Below are positions 58,440-64,000 of a DNA stretch of 64,000 nucleotides, piece after piece. Both the position numbers and the translations under genes were made by a program. The first letter of the stretch is position 1, and each line of letters starts with the position of its first letter. Source of the DNA: Jacaranda mimosifolia (taxonomy: Eukaryota; Streptophyta; Magnoliopsida; Lamiales; Bignoniaceae); contig CM032117.1 in the NCBI GenBank assembly GCA_018894105.1, positions 43,696,501 through 43,760,500 of the forward strand. Reading direction: 5' to 3'. The notes beneath the pieces are model-generated. The model saw nothing but the letters and a program-made list of their open reading frames with translations. It had not been told where the DNA came from and made no database searches.

Positions 58440-59998
58440 GAAGGGAATTGCACAACCGATCTCCACTATTTGATGGTTTCAACTATGTTATATGGAAAAA
58501 CCTAATGCAAGAATACATAATTGCCCTAGATTTTGATTTATGGGATATGGTTAGTGAAAGGCCGACAGTTCCAACAAAATTAGTTGACAAACGGATGGTT
58601 CTAAAGGAGTGACGAGAATTTACCAGTAATGATAAAAAGGCCATCTCAATGAATGCGAAGGCCAAAAATATTATATCATGCGCTCTCACAAAAGAGGAGT
58701 ACAATCGAGCTAATACATGCGCTATAGCAAAGCAAATATGGGAAATGTTATAAGTGACCCATGAGGGTAACAATCATGTTAGACAATAGAGAATTGCTCT
58801 TCTCATTCACATGTACAAAATGTTCCAGATTAAACCTAGTGAGACCATAAGTCATATGTGCATGCATTTCATGGAAATTATAAATCCTATGTTCGCACTC
58901 AGTCAATCTATAAACGAGGTTGAGCAAGTTTGGAAGATTCTTAGATCGTGTCCCAAGGAATGGACGCTAAAAGTTACTACTATTAGGAAGCTTGTGATTT
59001 TAGCATGATGACTATGGGTGAACTAATTGGATCTCTCACATCCCATAAGATGACTCAGCTAAATAAATATGAAGGTTTGGAAATCAAAGCCAAAAAGAAT
59101 ATTGCTTTTAATATCGGTCATGATTCCGATTCAAAACTTCAAGAAGATCTTGTGGTGACTAGGTTAAGGTTGAGATCGTTCTGGTTTCTTGAAGATTAAA
59201 GCAACTGAAAAATCTAAAAGGAAATTTCAAAATAGCAAATCAAAATCGATAAGAACCAATACAAAAACTCAAAGTACCGAGCAATCTCATTGCTACGGAT
59301 GTAATGAAATTAGACACATAAAACCAAATTTTCTCTGATCGAGGAAAAATGCAAAATAAGCTAAAGCAATGGCAACTACATGGTATGAATCTGAGGATGA
59401 ACAATTTGACAATGAAGAGAATTGCTTCATGGTAAATCAAGTAAGTACCTCTTCATGTTCTGATTATGATTCCAGTAATGAAATTGAAATTGATGAGGAT
59501 GTGCAAAAATTGCTTAAGCTTTATGAAATTTGAGTCAAAATGTTTGTTGATAAAAATAAAGCTTTGCAAGATAAAGTGGATTATATGCAGGAAGAACTGG
59601 ATATAGCTCATAAAGAAAATTTTGAAATGCAAATGGCTAAAAATAGTGAGATACTTGATGTTGAATGTTAAAAGAAAATGAATGATGAACTCACTAAAGA
59701 AAATAACTCATTGAAGAAACAAATTGAGAACATGAGCCGTGAAAACAAAGGAAAAATGGTTGTTGAAGAATGTTGTCATGCCAGGGATGATCTAGGTGAA
59801 TTTTCGCCAGTGTTAAACACACACATATGTTTGTTCTACCTAGAACTAGTGCTAAAAAGGATAAAAAAAATTTAGAAACTGCATAAATCATAAAAATACC
59901 AAACCGATTTCAACAACTTCCAGAAAGAATTTCAAACCAATTCGAAAAATCTACTTTACTTATGGTAGACCTAGTCATGTCAATTATAAATGTCCGAT
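58440..59998 (+). pseudogene. Sirevirus gag remnant
   Basis: The segment starts with RPPLFDGFNYVIWKN-type sequence at about 58,460 (LFDG-x-NY-x-x-WK is the common gag opening) and includes FDLWDMVSERP, NAKAKNIISCALTKEEYNR and AIAKQIWEML. KMFQIKPSETISHMCMHF and WTLKVTTIRK follow at 58,811-59,008, then LIGSLTSHKMTQLNKYEG. A zinc knuckle, CYGCNEIRHIKPNF, is at about 59,291-59,335 (last Cys lost). The tail (59,500-59,880) is rich in Lys, Glu and Asn heptads (coiled coil likely), as in Sirevirus Gag. A second CxHxC-like piece (YGRPSHVNYKC) is near 59,960. Broken by stops. Confidence 0.85.
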
Positions 59999-60084
59999 TG
60001 AGAAACTTATTGGTACTAAGTTTGCTTAGGTAAGAAAGTTATCTGTTACTAACCATGAAGGACTCAACATAGTTTAAGGCCCCC

Positions 60085-61525
60085 AAACAAACTAATGTTT
60101 TGCAAAATCATTGGAGATCCTCGAGCTGGAATAACTACAAGATCCAAAGACAAACAAGTTCCACAAGATAAATACAAGTATGCTCTCATTCCAATGATTG
60201 AACTTAAAGATGTCAAAGAAATAAACTAGATGAAATCGATAAAATTATCAGGAATAAAGCTAGACTAGTAGCAAAAAGCTATAGTCAGCAAAAAGGCATT
60301 AACTACAATGAAAACTTTGTTCGGTTGCAAGGTTAGAATCAACTAGAATGCTTTTTGCCTTTGCATATCATAAAAAGTTTATGCTCTATCAAATGGACGT
60401 AAAAATTGCTTTTCTAAATGGATTCATAAAAGAAGTTTACGTTAAGCAACCCCCCGGTTTCAAAAATCAAAACTTTCCTCATCTTGTTTTTAAACTGACA
60501 AAGGCTTTATGTGGACTAAAACAAGCCCTAGGGCTTAGTATGATCGATTCAGTAATTTTCTCATACACAATGGCTTTTCTATTGGAATCTTAGATACCAT
60601 TGTTCACTAAGCACCAAAAAAATGCTTCTCATATTGTTCAAATTTATGTCGATGATATTATTTTTGGTGCTAGTAATGATTTGCTTTGTCAAGAGCTTGC
60701 TGAGAAAATGAAATAGGAATTTGAGATTAGTTTAATGGGAGAGCTCAACTTCTTCTTGGGACTTCAAGTAAAGCAAACTCAAAAAGGGACATTCATCTCA
60801 CAAGAAAAATATATATTGGAGCTTCTAGGGAAGTTTGAAATGAGTGAATGCAACCCTGCAACCACTCCTATGAGTACAAGTACCAAATTGAAACTTGATG
60901 AAGATAGTAAGAGTGCAGACAAGAAAGTCTACAAAGGTATGATTAGTAGTTCACTTTATTTATCTGCAAGCCGTCCAGATATTATGTTTTCAACATGCTT
61001 ATGTGATGTATTCCAGTCCGACCCAAAGAAATCCCATTTGAATGCTATTAAAAGAATATTGAGATATCTTAAGGGAACATATAACCATGGGTTATGATAC
61101 CCATACTCTAAATCTTTTTAATTTTATAAACAATTCTAATATAGACTATGTTGGTTGTAAGTTAGACAGAAAAAGTACTAGTGGTGGTTGTCAACTATTG
61201 GAAAATTGTTTGGTTTCATGGTGCAGTGAAAAATAGAGTGAAGTTGCATTATCTACAACCAAGACGGAATACATGGCCTTGGGAAATTGTTGCACCTAAG
61301 TATTATAGATGAAGCGTATTTTACATGATTTTGGTATTAATGTGCCTTGTGTGCCCATTTTATGTGATAGTTCCAATGCTACTAGCATTTCTAAAAATCC
61401 AATTTTACATTCACGCACAAAACATATTGAAATTAAATATCATTTGTTGTGTGATCATTTAAATAAAGGTTATATATCAATTGAGTTGTGTCTACTGAAA
61501 AACAGTAGTAGATATTTTTACTAAA
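60085..61525 (+). pseudogene. Sirevirus pol remnant: RT and RNase H, protease and integrase missing
   Basis: A pre-RT linker, IIGDPRAGITTRSKDKQ, is seen at about 60,105-60,160. RT follows: NKARLVAKSYSQQKGINYNE (60,254-60,312), YQMDVKIAFLNGFIKEVYVK (first catalytic Asp), FKLTKALCGLKQA, then after a break QIYVDDIIFGASND (YVDD intact, 60,640-60,680), GELNFFLGLQVKQTQKG and SSLYLSASRPDIMF. RNase H: CKLDRKSTSG, ALSTTKTEYMAL, CDSSNATSISKNPILHSRTK. Protease and integrase, which should lie between the gag tail and this linker, are absent, so an internal deletion of several kb is likely. Stops and frameshifts are frequent. Confidence 0.88.
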
Positions 61526-62089
61526 GCATTGGAATAAAGGAAATTCATTGATGTGAGGAATAAATTAGGAATAAAATCAAAATTTGATTTGAAGGGAGAA
61601 ATAAGCCATGATTAAACTTGACAGTTACTCCCTCTTGAAAACCGCCTAATATTGCTAAATTTTCCATCTCCCATTATCATTTTTACTTCCAAAATTCTCG
61701 GCCATTATGATAATTAATTGATCCATTTTCCAAAAACACATTTTTCAAGCCTTTCTTTATTTCTAACTGGTACATCGTCTTCTTTTACGCATAGAAACCC
61801 TCTTCTCGTCTCTTCTTCATTCCTCCAAGTTTTTGCAACAGAAAATCTCCCTCTCGTCTTTCACTTGTGATCTTTTCCAAAATCCCAAAAAGACGAAGCT
61901 CTCATTCTACTAGACTTTCTCTCTCAAAGAAACAGAAACTCCCTTCATTCTCATCTAAACCTGTTCCTCTTGAAGTATCCGAAGCTCCTATTCTACTAAA
62001 TAGTACAATGACTTTAGTTCTAATGATGAAAATCATCACCCTATGATAAACTTGAGTTCTTAGCTTTGAGGAACCTCATATAAAGGACA

Positions 62090-63200
62090 CCCCTATGGGT
62101 TCTCTTGAAAAATCAAGTGGTTCAAATAAGGGTCTATCAAGCTCTAAGTTCTCTATTCCAATCAATCCTGAATAAGTTCCTGATTGGAATTTTGGTAATG
62201 TTCCCTCATCTCTTAAATTCCATTCTACTAAAGCTGAAGAATGTTTTCATCAAAAAATTTATAGCCAAAATTTGAATAGGGAAAGAGTCGTTAATTTTGA
62301 TTTGTTGCCAAAATCTCTTACCATTGATCTTGTGTGTAATCTGAAATGGGATAGTTTTATGAAACTTAATGAAAGATACTATCCATATCTGGCGAAGCTG
62401 TTTTATTCAAATCTAACCTTCATTGAATATGAGCATGATGCCTCCATTGAATCCTATGTGTTTGGGAAACGAATTGTGCTATCTTCGTCAAAACTGAATT
62501 TTATACTTGATCTTCTTGATGATGGTATTAAATTTTTTAATTATGGAGACTTGTCTGATGCTGATATGATGAAATCACCGAAATGCTTTGGGCTGGTAAA
62601 CAATATGCTTTATCTACCGGGGTTGCTTTAAACAAGTTGAAGATTGAACATATTCTGCTTCATAAAATGCTCAACTATACTGTTTTCTCTTTTCTAGTAT
62701 CTAGTGGTGGCCATTCTACTGACCTTAATTCCACGAGTCTCAATGTGATGGCTAAAATTGTTAGACAAGACCCAGTCATTATTAGCTTTATAATTCTAAA
62801 ATACATAGTTCATTCCTTCTCCCATCAAGCCAGAAATCTTTCTTACTCCATGATTCTTATTCATAACTTTAGGCATGCGAGAGTTTTCTTATTGGATAGT
62901 TTAGGTGAGTTGGAAAAACTCCTAGATATATAAAGCTTTGTCCCTGTAAATCTAAAATTCCAGTGTCTATTACCTCAGAAAATCTGAAGAATCCACTCCT
63001 GCTCGCCCCACTCCCATTAAAACACCAAAAAGGGCTCAAGGGAAAGCTGATGAGATGGATGTTGGACTTAAAGCTAAGATGGATGAACTTTGTGGAGACC
63101 CTTGCAAGTTCGAGCATCTTCTTCGCAAATCCAATCACACTTATGCTAGTGTTATTCGTTTGAAGGAGAAAGTTAGAGCGTATTTGAATGCTTCTTAGGC
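62090..63200 (+). pseudogene. 3' ORF of the Sirevirus (env-position protein, Transposase_32-like)
   Basis: The clearest block is 62,272-62,631: RERVVNFDLLPK, WDSFMKLNERYYPYLAKLFY, SYVFGKRIVLSSSKLNFIL, then MKSPKCFGL. It resembles the plant domain called Transposase_32 (PF20167), often seen in retrotransposon-derived proteins. A Ser-rich segment (GSLEKSSGSNKGLSSSKFSI) precedes it from about 62,090. After a frameshift, 62,583-62,933 and 62,980-63,200 continue, the latter with RPTPIKTPKRAQGKADEM and KEKVRAYLNAS. I see no signal peptide or clear membrane anchor, so a true envelope function is not supported. Stops and frameshifts. Confidence 0.65.
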
Positions 63201-63445
63201 TCATTTTGATGATGAAGAGAGAGAATAAGAAAATTTGAAATTCTGAAACTCTTATTATTTTGTCTACTAGAACTTATCTTTATTTCTGGACTTTTATCTG
63301 CTTGGATGATAAACAATTCTATGGGTCTGTAAACTTATTAGTCTGGATGATCAACTTTTGATAACTAGGCTTGTAATATGAATGAATTCAATTATCCAGT
63401 ATCTGCTGGTACTTGTCGTTTCTATGGTTTCTTGAATACATAAAT

Positions 63446-63591
63446 AGGGGGAGCACATATCGCTCTTAAATTCTTGGACTATGATCAAACAGAGAGAGCA
63501 CAAGCTGGCAAAACTAGGCATATAGACAGGGGGAGCTCAGGTGATATCCTTCCTCTCTATTCAAATTTTGTTATCAGCAAAAAGGGGAGAT
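63446..63591 (+). other. multiple G-rich polypurine tracts before the 3' LTR
   Basis: Three tracts are present: atagggggagc (63,446-63,456), acagggggagct (63,527-63,538) and aaaaaggggaga (63,580-63,590). The last is next to the LTR. Reiterated purine tracts in this position are known for Sireviruses. Confidence 0.75.
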
Positions 63592-64000
63592 TGTTAATCC
63601 CTTAATGATTTATATTATTTTGATTATGAAAAAATTACATTCCTAAAATTATGTGCTGAAAGCATGCAATCGAATAATAAATATCTTTTCATATTATGTG
63701 CTGGAATCTGTCTATGCGGTGGAATTTACTTTTCATAATTGAAAGATCTCTTGAAGATTCTAGCTTGATTCACATCTCTAAAATTAGGGAATAAATTATA
63801 TCCTGCTGTAATCATTGATGCATCCACAATTTATAGAACCAGTGCATGTTTACTTAAATATCTTGGTTCCTTATTTGATTCCAATGGATACTTACCTAAA
63901 TAAGAATTTATAGCCGTTGAACATAAACATATAAGTATGAAAATATGCAGCATTGTTAAGTGTGAATCACTTAGTCATGAAAAGATCTTTGTTAAGTGTC
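63592..64000 (+). repeat. 3' LTR of the Sirevirus, truncated by the window edge
   Basis: This is the first 409 bp of the LTR, aligning with 57,256-57,660. Small substitutions and a few indels separate the copies. Confidence 0.9.

Larger units (their letters stand above)
57256..64000 (+). mobile_element. Sirevirus-type Ty1/copia retrotransposon, runs past the right edge
   Basis: The LTRs start at 57,256 (tgttaaccttttaatg) and 63,592 (tgttaatcccttaatg), and the second continues to the window end. The 5' LTR is about 1,095 bp and is followed by gag with a coiled-coil-rich tail, a shortened pol (RT and RNase H, no recognisable protease or integrase), a 3' ORF in the env-like position, and a G-rich polypurine region ending aaaaaggggaga. 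A long 3' region, the AAAGGGG-type tract and the gag design mark the Sirevirus (Maximus) group. Many stops; non-functional. Confidence 0.9.

Noticed and set aside
1..64000. CRISPR arrays, tRNA or rRNA genes, bacterial-type operons
   Set aside because: No regularly spaced short repeats, cloverleaf-forming tRNA genes or rRNA sequences seen; tandem repeats here have long or irregular units without spacers.

Overview
The window looks like nuclear DNA of a eudicot plant. It is strongly AT-rich, has long gene-free stretches, many (AT)n and (GT)n microsatellites, a three-exon IQ67-domain (IQD) gene with GT-AG introns, and a dense, nested set of plant transposable elements. Nothing in the sequence fixes the order or genus. 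There are no rRNA, tRNA or CRISPR features and no bacterial-style operons. The only host gene I can support is the IQD calmodulin-binding protein gene at 42,633-44,255.

Layout, left to right. 1-4,383: the 3' part of a decayed Ty1/copia element (integrase, reverse transcriptase and RNase H remnants) and its roughly 2.1 kb 3' LTR. 7,788-13,670: a minus-strand Ty1/copia element with both LTRs and a perfect 5-bp target duplication (atgtg); its 5' LTR is split by a 1.1 kb DNA element. 16,933-26,792: a complete but dead Tat-lineage Ty3/gypsy element (404/405-bp LTRs, target duplication ctggg) with gag, protease, RT, two RNase H segments, integrase, a short tandem-repeat block and an antisense ORF resembling the 'putative gypsy type transposon' family. 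It sits near the tip of an older inverted-repeat element ending near 27,898.

31,308-32,806: a non-autonomous hAT-like element. 33,704-40,276: a 6.6 kb Mutator-like element (MULE) with long TIRs, a 9-bp target duplication and a recognisable minus-strand MURA transposase; a 672-bp hAT-like element with an exact 8-bp duplication is nested in it. 42,633-44,255: the IQD gene. 44,792-45,178: a Tourist-like MITE just downstream of the gene. 45,681-50,326: a second MULE-like element with a 9-bp duplication, carrying a roughly 3 kb gypsy-type solo LTR. 52,712-54,060: a tandem array with a unit of about 0.41-0.44 kb. 57,256-64,000: a Sirevirus-type copia element (5' LTR, gag, truncated pol, env-position ORF, start of the 3' LTR) running off the right edge.

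How it fits together: the window records successive insertions into a gene-poor region around one small gene. Intact target duplications, LTR pairs and one internal empty-site copy let several insertion events be ordered. All transposon proteins carry stops or frameshifts, so I see no element with intact coding capacity. I found no clear case of a new biological system. The most unusual items are the antisense ORF of the Tat element, the acidic repeat region of the MURA transposase, the 0.4 kb tandem array, and the GC-rich islet inside the second MULE.
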